The notes under the pieces are model-generated. The model searched no databases. It had not been told where the DNA came from and was given only the letters and a program-made list of their open reading frames with translations. Below, piece by piece: positions 15,321 to 24,300 of a DNA stretch of 35,524 nucleotides. Location of the stretch: the NCBI GenBank assembly GCA_025351325.1, contig JANXWE010000206.1, forward strand, positions 1-35,524, in the 5' to 3' direction. The DNA comes from Fimbriiglobus sp. GTDB lineage: Bacteria > Planctomycetota > Planctomycetia > Gemmatales > Gemmataceae. Position numbers and translations under genes: made by a program. The stretch's first letter is position 1, and every line of letters starts with the position of its first letter.

Positions 15321-15346
15321 TTCACTCACTTCCAACGAGGTCTGGC

Positions 15347-16171
15347 ATGTTACCGCTGTTGTTGCTTGCCATTTTCGCTCCCGAACCCGATGTCAAAGAT
15401 TCCGCACTGCGCAAAGAACTCCTCGCCCGTGTTGAGACGGATCAGGCCGCGCGGACGAAGTTGATCGATGCTGGCACCGCGCCCCCGGCCGATCTGGTCA
15501 AAGCGGTCGGAGACGCGGACGACAAAAACCGAACTTGGCTCAAGGGCGTGATTGAGAAGCAAGGCTGGCCCGGCAAATCGCTCGTCGGCGAAGATGGGGC
15601 GCACGCCGCTTGGCTGTTGGTGCAGCACGCCGACGCCGACATCAAATTTCAGAAGGAGTGTCTGAATCTCCTGGAAGTCGCCGTCAAAAAGAGTGAGGCC
15701 GCAGGCACCGACTTGGCGTACCTCGCGGATCGCGTGCTCGCTGCGGAAGGGAAGAACCAACGGTACGGCACGCAACTGGAACAGAAGGACGGGAAGTTAG
15801 TCGCTCGGGCCGTGGATGACCCCGATGCGCTGGACACTCGTCGCAAGGCCATCGGCATGATGCCGATGGCGGAGTATGTCGTGTTCGCCGAAAAAATGTA
15901 CAAACTCCGGCCCGCAATCCCCGAACGTAAAGCGGAAATTGAAGCTGTCATCGTGAAAGTGGTTCCAAGCACCGAGGGAGACAAAATGGTGTTAGCGACT
16001 CTGTTCCTGAAAGGGCGAGAGGAAGGCCTGCCGATCAGAAAGACGACAGTCGTGCACAAGCAAACGGGTAAACTGTTCCCAGCCGCGACGGTGGAGGATC
16101 TGAAGGTCGATGTGAAGATCCGCGTGTGGTTACTGAACGACAAAGCGGAATCGGTGTTGATTTTACCCTAG
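15347..16171 (+). CDS. DUF6624 family protein with a C-terminal extension
   Basis: A 274-residue protein. The part from about 20 to 150 shows the DUF6624 pattern: helices with R-x-E-L-L-A-R, WPGKSLVGEDGAHAAWLLVQHAD, FQKECLNLL, LAYLADRV and the signature QRYGTQ. The start MLPLLLLAIFA may be a short signal peptide, so it may be exported. ATG 15347 has GAGG 8 bases upstream; the frame extends to 15119, but only through bases that code for the NTF2-like gene in another frame. After the family domain comes a helical stretch (IGMMPMAEYVVFAEKMYKL) and a basic, beta-rich end of about 65 residues I do not recognise. Function unknown. Confidence 0.8.
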   Translation: MLPLLLLAIFAPEPDVKDSALRKELLARVETDQAARTKLIDAGTAPPADLVKAVGDADDKNRTWLKGVIEKQGWPGKSLVGEDGAHAAWLLVQHADADIKFQKECLNLLEVAVKKSEAAGTDLAYLADRVLAAEGKNQRYGTQLEQKDGKLVARAVDDPDALDTRRKAIGMMPMAEYVVFAEKMYKLRPAIPERKAEIEAVIVKVVPSTEGDKMVLATLFLKGREEGLPIRKTTVVHKQTGKLFPAATVEDLKVDVKIRVWLLNDKAESVLILP

Positions 16172-16181
16172 AAATGACTGA

Positions 16182-16217
16182 GGCCGGAGCATTTCTGCCC
16201 CGGCCCGCATCACTTTT
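16182..16217. terminator. Bidirectional-type hairpin between the DUF6624 gene and tRNA-Asp
   Basis: GGCCGG (16182-16187) pairs with CCGGCC (16200-16205), with an inner GCA/TGC helix, and CTTTTC follows at 16212-16217. It is 10 bases after the rightward gene's stop and beyond the 3' end of the leftward tRNA, so it could end both transcripts. Confidence 0.55.
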
Positions 16218-16223
16218 CACCGA

Positions 16224-16297
16224 CGAGGGCGGCGGGGGTCGAACCCGTAACCTCCGGAGCGACAGTCCGGTGCTCTAACCAATTGAGCTACGCCCCC
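16224..16297 (-). tRNA. tRNA-Asp (anticodon GUC)
   Basis: The minus strand folds as a full cloverleaf. The acceptor stem GGGGGCG pairs with CGCCCTC (one G-U). The D arm is GCTC/GAGC with loop AATTGGTTA. The anticodon stem is CCGGA/TCCGG with loop CTGTCGC, giving anticodon GUC. The T loop is TTCGACC on a CGGG/CCCG stem, with an A-C mismatch at its base. The discriminator base is G, as expected for Asp. The CCA end is not encoded. Length is 74 bases. Confidence 0.96.
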
Positions 16298-16307
16298 AAC
16301 ACATTTA

Positions 16308-16313
16308 AATATA
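16308..16313 (-). promoter_or_regulatory. Possible -10 box of tRNA-Asp
   Basis: On the minus strand TATATT lies 10 bases before the first base of the tRNA, within an A+T-rich island in otherwise G+C-rich DNA. No clear -35 is seen in the C-rich sequence upstream. Confidence 0.3.
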
Positions 16314-16538
16314 TAGTGCCGGCGGGGAAGGGGAAGAGGAGATTTCCAGGAAGAGTCGGGTCGTGTGGTTCGGTCACATGCGTACAATTCCGGCAAGTCG
16401 GAATGGGACGGTTCTGAGGAACCCGAAACCTGAATCCTGAAAGTCGGCGCTTGCGAACTCTCCCCGGTCGGCTAAAGTTAGGTAAATTGAGTGAGTTGGC
16501 GGATTTCCTATCGTCCTCGGTCGGCGTGAGTACACACC

Positions 16539-18023
16539 ATGGCGCAGACGTACACCCTTGACGAAGCCGCAAACAAACTCGGGATCTCTCCCGAGGAATT
16601 TAAGCGGAAACTCAAAGGCGATTGGAAGTCGTTGAAGTCGTTCCGCGATGGCCCGACGCTCCGATTCCGTTCCGCTGACATCGACGAACTCGCCCGGACA
16701 CTCGGCCAAGCCAGTGACCCCGGCCTCCAACCTGGTGATGCGTCAGCACTCGGCGACTCCTCCGACGAAATCGGGTTGGATGTCCCACTGACGCCCCCGC
16801 CAAAGCCTCGAAAATTGACCGCTGAGAAACCGCTTTCGTTCGATGACAGCGATGACGATATTCTCTCGCTGCCCAGCGACTCGGGTGTTTCGAAAAAGAA
16901 ACCGAAGACCAGTGGCGACAGCGACGTCCGGCTGGACAAAACACCTTCGAAAAAAGCAGCTACCGCCAAGGAACTCACTGAAGAAATCTCGCTCGATCTT
17001 TCTGGCCCGCGTAGTGGCGTTCTGAAATCTCCGAGTTCCAAGAAATTGACGGGTGGGAAGCTCAAAGCCAACGATTCTGCAAAAATCCCCGGCCCGAAAG
17101 GTCAGCCGGCCTCGGATGACAGTAGCAGTGAATTCGAGCTGAGTCTCGATTCGGATAGCGATTCTTTCGAACTGCAACTCAACACGGATAGCTCCGAAGA
17201 AGTCGAGCTGGGCGGGGCGATTCCTTCGGGAACTCGCGGTGGTCAGAGCGGCATCAACTTGCGTAAACCGGTCGACAGCGGCGTATCACTCGAAAAAGAT
17301 AAATCGGACAGCGAATCGGATCTCGATTTCGAGCTTTCCCTCGATGCACCCGGGGCGGCATCCGGACGGATTGGCATGGCGAAGTCTGGCGGGAAACGAC
17401 CGAACGATTCCGACAGCGAATTCGAACTGAGTCTGGACGACAACTCCGGCGTCACCGATGCGATCGCCGATGATATGAATTCCGAAAAAGGGGACATCTT
17501 CGAAACCGATTTCGAATTGCCCGTCGTCTCGGACGAAGAATCTGGTTCGGAAGTCGTCGCCATTGACTCGGCTGACACGGATCTGGAGAATTCGGACTTC
17601 GACATCGCCATCAGCGATGAAGATGCACCCGCCGAAGACGAAAGCGCCAGTCAAGTGTTACTGGTCGATGAAGACGATGTGGTGCCTGCGGCTCGAAAAG
17701 GGAGCAGTCGCCGAAGTACCCTGGCCAATGATGACATGATGGACGACCTGGAAACCGATGAAGGAGTATCGGCGAGTTCGGCGATGCGAAGAGCCAGCTA
17801 CGACGAAGACGATACTCCCGTACGAACTGTTGTGGCCAAGCCGGTGTCTTGGGGGCCGCTGCCAGCTGTGGTGCTGATGCCGTGCTTGATTGTGGTGCTC
17901 ATCGGCGGAATGATGAGCTTTGAAGTGCTGCGGGGGATGTGGGGCTACCAACAGTCGACCAAGACGAGTGATTCTTTGGTTCGCGGGGTGGCCGGTACGT
18001 TGGGGATCAAAGTCAGCGAGTAA
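16539..18023 (+). CDS. Membrane-tethered helix-turn-helix protein with acidic repeats
   Basis: A 494-residue protein of unusual build. Residues 3-55 (TYTLDEAANKLGISPEEFKR, then FRDGPTLRFRSADIDELAR) resemble a MerR/excisionase-type helix-turn-helix. Residues about 60-430 are highly charged, rich in Asp, Ser and Glu, and likely disordered, with a recurring FELSLD motif: EFELSLDSDSD, FELQLNTDS, DFELSLDAPG, EFELSLDDNSG and DFELPVVSD. A single hydrophobic helix (about 440-460: VVLMPCLIVVLIGGMMSF) is near the C-terminus, leaving a tail of 34 residues. The order suggests a DNA- or protein-binding domain held at the inner membrane by a long acidic linker. No cleavage or phosphorylation site can be assigned, though the acidic Ser motifs resemble kinase targets. 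The ribosome binding site is weak. Confidence 0.75.
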   Translation: MAQTYTLDEAANKLGISPEEFKRKLKGDWKSLKSFRDGPTLRFRSADIDELARTLGQASDPGLQPGDASALGDSSDEIGLDVPLTPPPKPRKLTAEKPLSFDDSDDDILSLPSDSGVSKKKPKTSGDSDVRLDKTPSKKAATAKELTEEISLDLSGPRSGVLKSPSSKKLTGGKLKANDSAKIPGPKGQPASDDSSSEFELSLDSDSDSFELQLNTDSSEEVELGGAIPSGTRGGQSGINLRKPVDSGVSLEKDKSDSESDLDFELSLDAPGAASGRIGMAKSGGKRPNDSDSEFELSLDDNSGVTDAIADDMNSEKGDIFETDFELPVVSDEESGSEVVAIDSADTDLENSDFDIAISDEDAPAEDESASQVLLVDEDDVVPAARKGSSRRSTLANDDMMDDLETDEGVSASSAMRRASYDEDDTPVRTVVAKPVSWGPLPAVVLMPCLIVVLIGGMMSFEVLRGMWGYQQSTKTSDSLVRGVAGTLGIKVSE

Positions 18024-18048
18024 ATTGGCTTCGAGAACCGAATTGCCT

Positions 18049-18075
18049 ACAGCGAGAATTCCCCGCTGTTTACGT
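18049..18075. terminator. Hairpin between two converging genes
   Basis: ACAGCG (18049-18054) pairs with CGCTGT (18064-18069), followed by a T-rich run (TTTACGTTT, 18069-18077). It lies in the 52-base gap between the HTH-membrane gene and the converging arfB and could serve both. The stem is short. Confidence 0.4.
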
Positions 18076-18498
18076 TTAATCGTGCAACGATCCGGGGTTG
18101 CGACGGGCTTTCCGGTCAGAGTTGAGTCGCTTATCGGCGACGCGACGTCTCTTGGACGACCGGGTCGGTTTCGTGGCGAACCGCGCCTTCGGGGGAACGA
18201 GTGCCGTCCGCAGGTACTCCGTCAATTTTTGCAAACACAATTCTTTGTTCCGGCCCTGATCACGAGTCTCTTGCGAAGTAATCAGGAAGTACCCGTCGAG
18301 TGTCAGGCAACTGGGATGGGCTTTTCGCAAGCGCTCTTTCACGGTGTCCGTCACGGCCAACGTGCCCTCGAGAAACCACGAAAGCTGAGCTTTCGAGGCG
18401 ACTTTATTCACATTCTGGCCTCCGGGGCCACCGGAACGCGAGAATGTCCAACTGAATTCGTCGTCGCTGATGGCGATGGTGTCGGTGATTTGCAGCAT
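18076..18498 (-). CDS. arfB: Peptidyl-tRNA hydrolase ArfB-like ribosome rescue factor
   Basis: A 140-residue class I release-factor-like protein. The catalytic GGQ loop is in RSGGPGGQNVNKVASK (GGQ at 26-28), followed by the RF-1 fold and a basic C-terminal tail (KPTRSSKRRRVADKRLNSDRKARR). In ArfB (YaeJ) such a tail enters the empty mRNA channel of stalled ribosomes while GGQ releases the peptide. It lacks the codon-recognition domains of RF1/RF2, as expected for this family. I chose ATG 18498 because the protein then starts directly with the family-like MLQITDTIAI; a TTG at 18510 with a better AGGGA site is a real alternative that adds four residues. It converges with the HTH-membrane gene and diverges from the GT39-like gene. 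Confidence 0.92.
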   Translation of the reverse strand: MLQITDTIAISDDEFSWTFSRSGGPGGQNVNKVASKAQLSWFLEGTLAVTDTVKERLRKAHPSCLTLDGYFLITSQETRDQGRNKELCLQKLTEYLRTALVPPKARFATKPTRSSKRRRVADKRLNSDRKARRNPGSLHD

Positions 18499-18539
18499 GG
18501 CTCGGCTCAATATTCCCTAGGACGCGGTGAATGCCCGTC

Positions 18540-18569
18540 TTGACGCATCGATACGCAATATCTTAGCAT
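18540..18569 (+). promoter_or_regulatory. Possible promoter of the GT39-like gene
   Basis: TTGACG (18540-18545, five of six) and TAGCAT (18564-18569, four of six) are 18 bases apart in the divergent gap upstream of the gene starting at 18610. Confidence 0.35.
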
Positions 18570-18609
18570 CTTAACAGTTGGTTGCGTCATGACCCGAGGA
18601 TGCTGAGCG

Positions 18610-20292
18610 ATGTCGACCCATGTAGGCGGACGGATGGAAACCGTGGCCCCGATCCGCGTCACGGATCGGTCGGATCGCGTGCGCCTCCTCGGCCTCGTGC
18701 TGATCGCGTTGCTGCTGCATGTTTGGTTGATCCGGAACAGCGCGATGACGGCCCGGGATAGCCTCGGGTTCGCGCAGCTGGCTTTGAATTTGGCCCATCC
18801 ATCGGGCGACCCCGCGAAACCGGTCGTACGGACGTTGCCCGACGTGCTCAAAGAAGCCAAGCAGCCCCCGGCTTACCCGGCGACGATTTACGCCACCTAC
18901 TACATCCTCCACCGGATCGACCCACCGGAAAATCCTTCCGAGTTCTCGATCAATCTGCTTTTGCGGGCCGCACAGGTCGCCGCGGCCGGCGCCATGATCC
19001 TCGCCGTTTTCCCGATGTACTGGCTCGGCCGAATGCTGCTCGATAAGAATCGAAGTTTCGGAGCGGTGTCGCTATTTCAATTTTTGCCGGTGGCTGCCCG
19101 CGACACGAGCGACGGGCTGAGCGAGGGGCTGTATTTCCTCGGATTTGCCACCGCGTTGGCGCTCGGCGTCGCGGGGATTCGCAAAGAAAGTATCGGCCGA
19201 TTATTGCTGTGCGGGATCGCATCGGGGCTGACCTATTTGGTCAGGCCGGAAGGGCTGGCTGTCACCCTCGGCGTGGCAATCGTGTTGGTCGGCTTGGCGG
19301 TTGTGAAGTGGCGGCCGCGCGTGAATATGCTCGCGTGTACTGCCGCGGTCCTCGTCGGCACCGGGATCTCGGCGGCGCCATACATGTTGCTCATCGGCGG
19401 GTTGACCAACAAGCCGTCCGGGAAACAAGCGATCGAAGGGGCACCCTCGGGGCCGATGCGACCCGGTTTCGGCCAAAATGCTGTGAACGGCCCGATTTTC
19501 GCCGAACACAACACCGATCCGGATCGGGGTTCCGGTTTGCAAAAGGCATCGGCGGTCGGGTTGACCATGACGCGCGAGTACCTGCAAGCCTCGCATTATG
19601 GCATCGGAATTTTGGGAATCCTCGGCTGCGTGTTGATTCGCAAACGATTCCGAACCCAGCCCGAATGGATCATTCTCCTGGCGACGGTCGGTGTCCACTT
19701 GGTGGCATTGTCACGCGTGGCCTATTCGCAAGGGTATGCGTCTGAGCGGCACTTGCTCACGGCGACATTCGTGGCCACGTACTTCACGATGGCCGGTCTC
19801 GAGCCGCTATTTGCTTGGCTCGCTCGTCGACCGCTCGGCGGATTTTATCGCCAGCCTGCCGCAATGTGGGTCTGGGTGGCGGTTCTGATTGCGGCTTGCA
19901 TACCCAGTTTGTTGAAGCCGATGCACCAAAATCGGATCGGATTTAAACAGGCCGGGGAGTTTCTCGCGGATGTGATCCAACCGGAAGATCGGCTCACCGA
20001 TCCGTATGAATGGTCTCAGTATTACGCCAAGCGAACGACGTATCAACCACCGATTGCGGAAGAACGGTTCGTGGAATATGCCGTGTTGAGAAACGGTGGC
20101 GACGTGGAAGATAAACGGCTGAACCAAGATCTGGTGGAACAAGCCAAGAGGGTGGCAGTCGATCCGCGTTCGAAACAAGTTTGGCCGACCGATGAAAACG
20201 GTGTTCCCATCGAAGACGCGAAAATCAAAGTCTATCGGTTCGACAACCGCCTTGCACTGGGGGCGATTTTCGGCGGCGCCAGCTACCGCTGA
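18610..20292 (+). CDS. Membrane glycosyltransferase of the GT39/PMT/ArnT type (GT-C fold)
   Basis: A 560-residue integral membrane protein with about ten or more hydrophobic helices (for example LLGLVLIALLLHVWLI at 26-41, AAQVAAAGAMILAVFPMYWL, VTLGVAIVLVGLAVV, GILGILGCVLI and WVAVLIAACIPSLL). After the first helix comes the short exported loop with ARDSLGF (D50), where GT-C enzymes keep their catalytic acid, and PPAYPATIYATYYIL resembles the P-P-x-Y/W region of the family. The soluble C-terminal part (about 430-560) follows the last helix. These enzymes move sugars from polyprenyl-phosphate carriers to acceptors outside the membrane; the acceptor here is unknown. ATG 18610 is supported by GAGG upstream, with an ATG at 18634 as an alternative. 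Its last 10 bases overlap the end of the converging QW-repeat gene. Confidence 0.8.
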   Translation: MSTHVGGRMETVAPIRVTDRSDRVRLLGLVLIALLLHVWLIRNSAMTARDSLGFAQLALNLAHPSGDPAKPVVRTLPDVLKEAKQPPAYPATIYATYYILHRIDPPENPSEFSINLLLRAAQVAAAGAMILAVFPMYWLGRMLLDKNRSFGAVSLFQFLPVAARDTSDGLSEGLYFLGFATALALGVAGIRKESIGRLLLCGIASGLTYLVRPEGLAVTLGVAIVLVGLAVVKWRPRVNMLACTAAVLVGTGISAAPYMLLIGGLTNKPSGKQAIEGAPSGPMRPGFGQNAVNGPIFAEHNTDPDRGSGLQKASAVGLTMTREYLQASHYGIGILGILGCVLIRKRFRTQPEWIILLATVGVHLVALSRVAYSQGYASERHLLTATFVATYFTMAGLEPLFAWLARRPLGGFYRQPAAMWVWVAVLIAACIPSLLKPMHQNRIGFKQAGEFLADVIQPEDRLTDPYEWSQYYAKRTTYQPPIAEERFVEYAVLRNGGDVEDKRLNQDLVEQAKRVAVDPRSKQVWPTDENGVPIEDAKIKVYRFDNRLALGAIFGGASYR

Positions 20293-21278
20293 TAAATCGG
20301 CAAGTAGTGCGAGGGGATGGACAAAATAAGAATCGCGATTGCGGTTTGATAATCTGGGCCGACGTGCCCTTCTTTCGAGTCTTTCCACGACCCATTGGTT
20401 TGTTGACTCGCTAAGAGTTTAGTCTTCATCTTCTCGTAGAAGTTTTCCCAATCTTTGCCACCGATTTGGTGGTAAGCGTGGGCCGCGTAGTACGCTCCGT
20501 ACCAGTAGTGCTGGCGATCGTCGCCGGTGTTGTCCAAATACTTCAATGCCCCCGCGATTTCTTTCTTGTCGTACTCGCCGCAAAGTTGCAGCACGCACAC
20601 GCCGGCGGCGGTGCGAGCGTAACCGGCCGGGCCACCACCGATTTGGTAGCGGTAGCCACCGGTGCGGGCATCGTAGCATTTGTTGATGTAGCTGATCGCG
20701 TTCTTCATTTTTTCGTCGGGGACGTACAAGCCGCTATCCTTGGCACCCCGCAGAGCCATCACTTGCATAATGGTGACGGAGATATCTGCCCCGGTCGGTT
20801 GGGGTTCGTAGCGCCAACCACCTTCGTGGTTTTGCGTTTTGCAGATCAAGTCAATGGCTCGCTTCAGAACCTTTTTCACCTCTTCGTCGCCGGTCATCCC
20901 CCAAACTTGCGATAGGGCGAGCGTGGCCATGCCGTGGGCGTACATGTTGCCACCGGTATTGCCGACGAGATAGCCGTCGGATTCCCGTGCCCCGGCCACG
21001 AGATTGCGAACGGCCTTGGCCACCTCGGGGCCATATTTTCCTTGCCCCGGAACATGTCCCTGCGAGAGGTACGCGAGTAGTGCGAACGATGTGATCGCCG
21101 AATTGTTCCCCCAGCTTCCATCTTTCTTTTGGGTGTCTTTCAACCAATCCAAAGCCTGCTCCATTGCTTTCTTGGTCTTCTCGTCGATTTTGACTTTCTC
21201 TTCCGCTGCGGGTGTCCGTGCGGTGGTACCGACCCCGATGAGTAAAGCCAACATCAGTAAAGAAGCGAGAATACGCAT
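20283..21278 (-). CDS. Secreted prenyltransferase/squalene-cyclase-like repeat protein
   Basis: A 331-residue protein with a signal peptide (MRILASLLMLALLIGVGTTA, cleavage about 25). The rest is an alpha-barrel-type repeat with QW-like motifs: QKKDGSWG, QNHEGGWRY, TGGYRY and QQTNGSWKD. This resembles the squalene-hopene cyclase/prenyltransferase repeat superfamily, but I see no DxDD catalytic motif of hopene cyclases and it is half their length, so it is probably a binding or structural protein in the periplasm. It is the last gene of the MoxR/VWA train, 39 bases after the coiled-coil gene. The Gly/Trp/Tyr-rich motifs and the position suggest it works with the exported coiled-coil protein; that is inference. 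Confidence 0.8.
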   Translation of the reverse strand: MRILASLLMLALLIGVGTTARTPAAEEKVKIDEKTKKAMEQALDWLKDTQKKDGSWGNNSAITSFALLAYLSQGHVPGQGKYGPEVAKAVRNLVAGARESDGYLVGNTGGNMYAHGMATLALSQVWGMTGDEEVKKVLKRAIDLICKTQNHEGGWRYEPQPTGADISVTIMQVMALRGAKDSGLYVPDEKMKNAISYINKCYDARTGGYRYQIGGGPAGYARTAAGVCVLQLCGEYDKKEIAGALKYLDNTGDDRQHYWYGAYYAAHAYHQIGGKDWENFYEKMKTKLLASQQTNGSWKDSKEGHVGPDYQTAIAILILSIPSHYLPIYQR

Positions 21279-21317
21279 CGGAAGTCGCCTAGAGAATGAA
21301 ATCGAAGCGTGCAGAAG

Positions 21318-24300
21318 TTACTTGTTTCCGGCTTTCGGTGGAGTCGGTTTCGTGGCATTTTTGATGTTCAAGTTATACTGCTTGATCAACTCGCGGAACT
21401 CGGCGGGGAAGGCCGATTCGGTGGCCTGCTGCACCTTGTCGCGCTCTTGCTTTTGAAGTTCAATGAACGATCCGTTGCCCTTGGCGGCTTTCCCGCTCGA
21501 CTCCGTCTTTTTGTTCTCGCCAACCGCTTGCCGATCTCCCGTGCCGTTTTGGCCATCGTTCTTCTCTTGGCCTGGCCCCATTCCTTTGCCAATGCCCGGG
21601 GCTTTCCCAGGCGTCATTCCCATGCCGGGGGTCATTCCCATTCCCATGCCTTCACCCATTCCCATTCCCATTCCTGGGTTGGCTTGAGCTTGTTGATTTT
21701 GCCCTGGCTGAGCGGGCTGTTGGCCTTTGCCTTGCGCCGCTTGGTTCAACGCACCCAGTGCCTCTTGGAGCTTATCGGTGGCTTGTTGTTGAGCTTGTTG
21801 CGCCTGGGCCGGTTGACCGTCCTTCAATTGCTGTTGGGCCTGTTGAAGTTGCTGTTGGGCTTGTTGAAGCTGCTGTTGAACCGCCATGGGTGCCTGGGCT
21901 TGGGCTTGATCGACAGCCGCTTGGGCCGCCATCGTCGCCTGCTGCGATTGCTGGAGCGCTTGCGTCGCCTCTTTGAGCTTCTGCTGCTCCTTGGAAAGTT
22001 GGCCTGAATCCTTGGCGTCTCCCGGCATCGGCTCGCCCATCCCCATGCCGTCACCTTTCATCGGGTCGCCTTTCATCGGGTCGCCCTTCATCGGGCTTGC
22101 CTTGGCGGCTTCGTTCAGTTTGTCAATCGCTTTTTGCTGCTGTTCAACCGCTTTAGGAATGTCACCCATTTCAATCGACTTCGCCGCGTCTGCTGCATCT
22201 TTGGCGGCTTCGGGCTGCATCAGCTTTTCCGCTTGCGCGGCAACTTGTTTTTGAAGTTCACTCAGGTTCTTTTTGGCGTCGCCCGGTTTCATCGGTTCGC
22301 CGTCCATCGGCTTCTGACCCAGTTGGTCGGCCGCTCTCTTGGCCTCGTCGGCGGCCTTCGTCGCTTCTTCAATGGCTTTCGCCACTTGCTGTGCCGTCTG
22401 GGCCGGATCGACCTTGTCTGGCTGCAAGGCCGCTTGGTCGGCGATCTCTTTGGCCTTCAAATCGTCCAGCTTCTTGTTCACTTCGTCTTTGGCTTTCGCC
22501 AAATTCTCGGCGGCCATCTTGGCTTCGTCGGCGGCGGGCATCGGCATGTTTTTGTCGAGGTCGGCCTTGGCCATGTCCTGGTTCTTGGCCGCATCGTCGA
22601 TCTTCTTGGCGGCCTCGGGCGCGGCATCCTTCACCTGCTCGCCCACTTCTTTGGTCGGTGGCTTGAGGTCATCTTGTTTCTTGGCAATGTCATCGGTCTT
22701 CGGGGCTTTGTCTTCGTTCTTCGCCACCTTAGTCGCGTCGTCGGCGACTTTCTTTTCATCCTTCACGAGCGCGTCGAGCTTCTTCGCCGCATCTTCGAGC
22801 TTGGCGATGTCATTACGACGTTTTTCGATGGCGGCGATTTGCTCATCGAGTGCTTTCTTCGCGTCCTTCAAGGCGTCGAGGGCCGCATCCTGCTTCGGCT
22901 TGGCTTCAGCAGGATCTTTCTTAGCCAGATCCTCGGCGGCCTTCTTCGCTTGGTCGTTGGCCTTCTCGAGTGCGTCCTTCACCGCCTTGTTGTCCGGCAG
23001 CGGTAAGTTCTTGATCTCCTCGGTCTTCTTGGCGACTTCCTTCTGGGCATCGGCGGCCGGTTTGAGCGCGTCCGGCTTCTTCTCGTTCTTTTCGGTGAGC
23101 GCTTTCGCGGCGGTTTGATCCTGAATGGCTTTCTCAATTTCTTCAGACGCCTTTTTCGCCGCGGCGAGTGCGTCCGACTTTTCCTTCTCGGCAGCGGCAA
23201 TCATTTTGTCGAGCTGATCCTTCGCCTCAGTCAAGCGATCTTCGGCATTCTTCTGGGCTTCGACCGCTGCTTTTGCTTCAGGGTTCTTGCGAAGATCCTC
23301 TTGGGCGCGGCGCATCTCGGACTCGGCAGGGGTGATTTTCGCAGCGACCTCCTTGGCCGTCTGTTCCAACGCCTTCCGCACTTCGCGGGTCTCGAATTCG
23401 AGCTTCGCTTGTTTGTCGGCAATTTGGTTGGCCAACTCTTTGGCCGCATCCGGCAACTTGGTTCTGGGAGTCTCTTTGACGTCGGGCTTCTTTTCCGTTT
23501 CCTGCTTGATGGCGTTCTGCGTCAGGATCGCTTGCGCGATTTTCTCGCGGGCGTCTTTGAGCGCCGCAATTTTGTCGCGCGGAGTTCGCAGTGCCACGGC
23601 GAGGGCTTGCAACTCTTTCGAAATCGCCAGTTCACGCTCGGCAGCGCCTTTGAAGTCGCCGTTGTTGAGCGACATCCGCGCGAGTTCCATCTCAGCGATG
23701 AGGCGACCGCCGCGGCTCGCCACTTCGGCTGCTTCGTAACGTTCCTTTTGTTCCGGGGTCAGCTTCGATTTCAAAATGACCGTCTGCTTCAAGAAGTTCG
23801 TCATGTTCGCGCGGAGTTCGCTTTGGGCGTCGGCTTGCTCCTCGCGATCGTCCAGCGGCTTTTTGACGTTTCTCGGTTTGGGGCCGGCGGATTCGGTGCG
23901 AACGAACTTCAAGTGCAAGTCGAACTCATCACGGGCCATCCGGTCGAGTTTCTCGGCGGCATGGTCGAGCGACTTCAAGGCGTCGACTTCGCTAAGAAGT
24001 TCCCGCAGTGTGCTCACGATGCGCTTATGTTGCTCGTAGGCCGCCCGCTGTTCGGCCGTCGCGGTGTCGGCGTCCGGTGCCTTGGCGACATTGTCGAGGT
24101 GAACTAAGACCGCCTGCATCTGATCTTGAGACAGTCCCGTGAGCTGGCCCGAAATTCTTTTGAGCAACTCCTTTTCCTTCACCGCATCGACATTCTGATA
24201 TTCCAACACCCGCAGCGACGTGGTGATCCGGCGGGCTGTCTGTTCCAGATCGGCAATGGCCTTTTGCTGCTGCTTCTTTTGCGCGGCCGGATCGAGGTCG

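Noticed and set aside
15119-15346. N-terminal extension of the DUF6624 frame
   Set aside because: It overlaps the NTF2-like gene in another frame, while ATG 15347 has a good ribosome binding site.
22134-24107. Long Leu/Phe/Ser-rich plus-strand open frames that look like membrane proteins
   Set aside because: They are the complement of Ala/Lys/Glu codons in the coiled-coil gene; such sequence automatically gives hydrophobic shadow frames.
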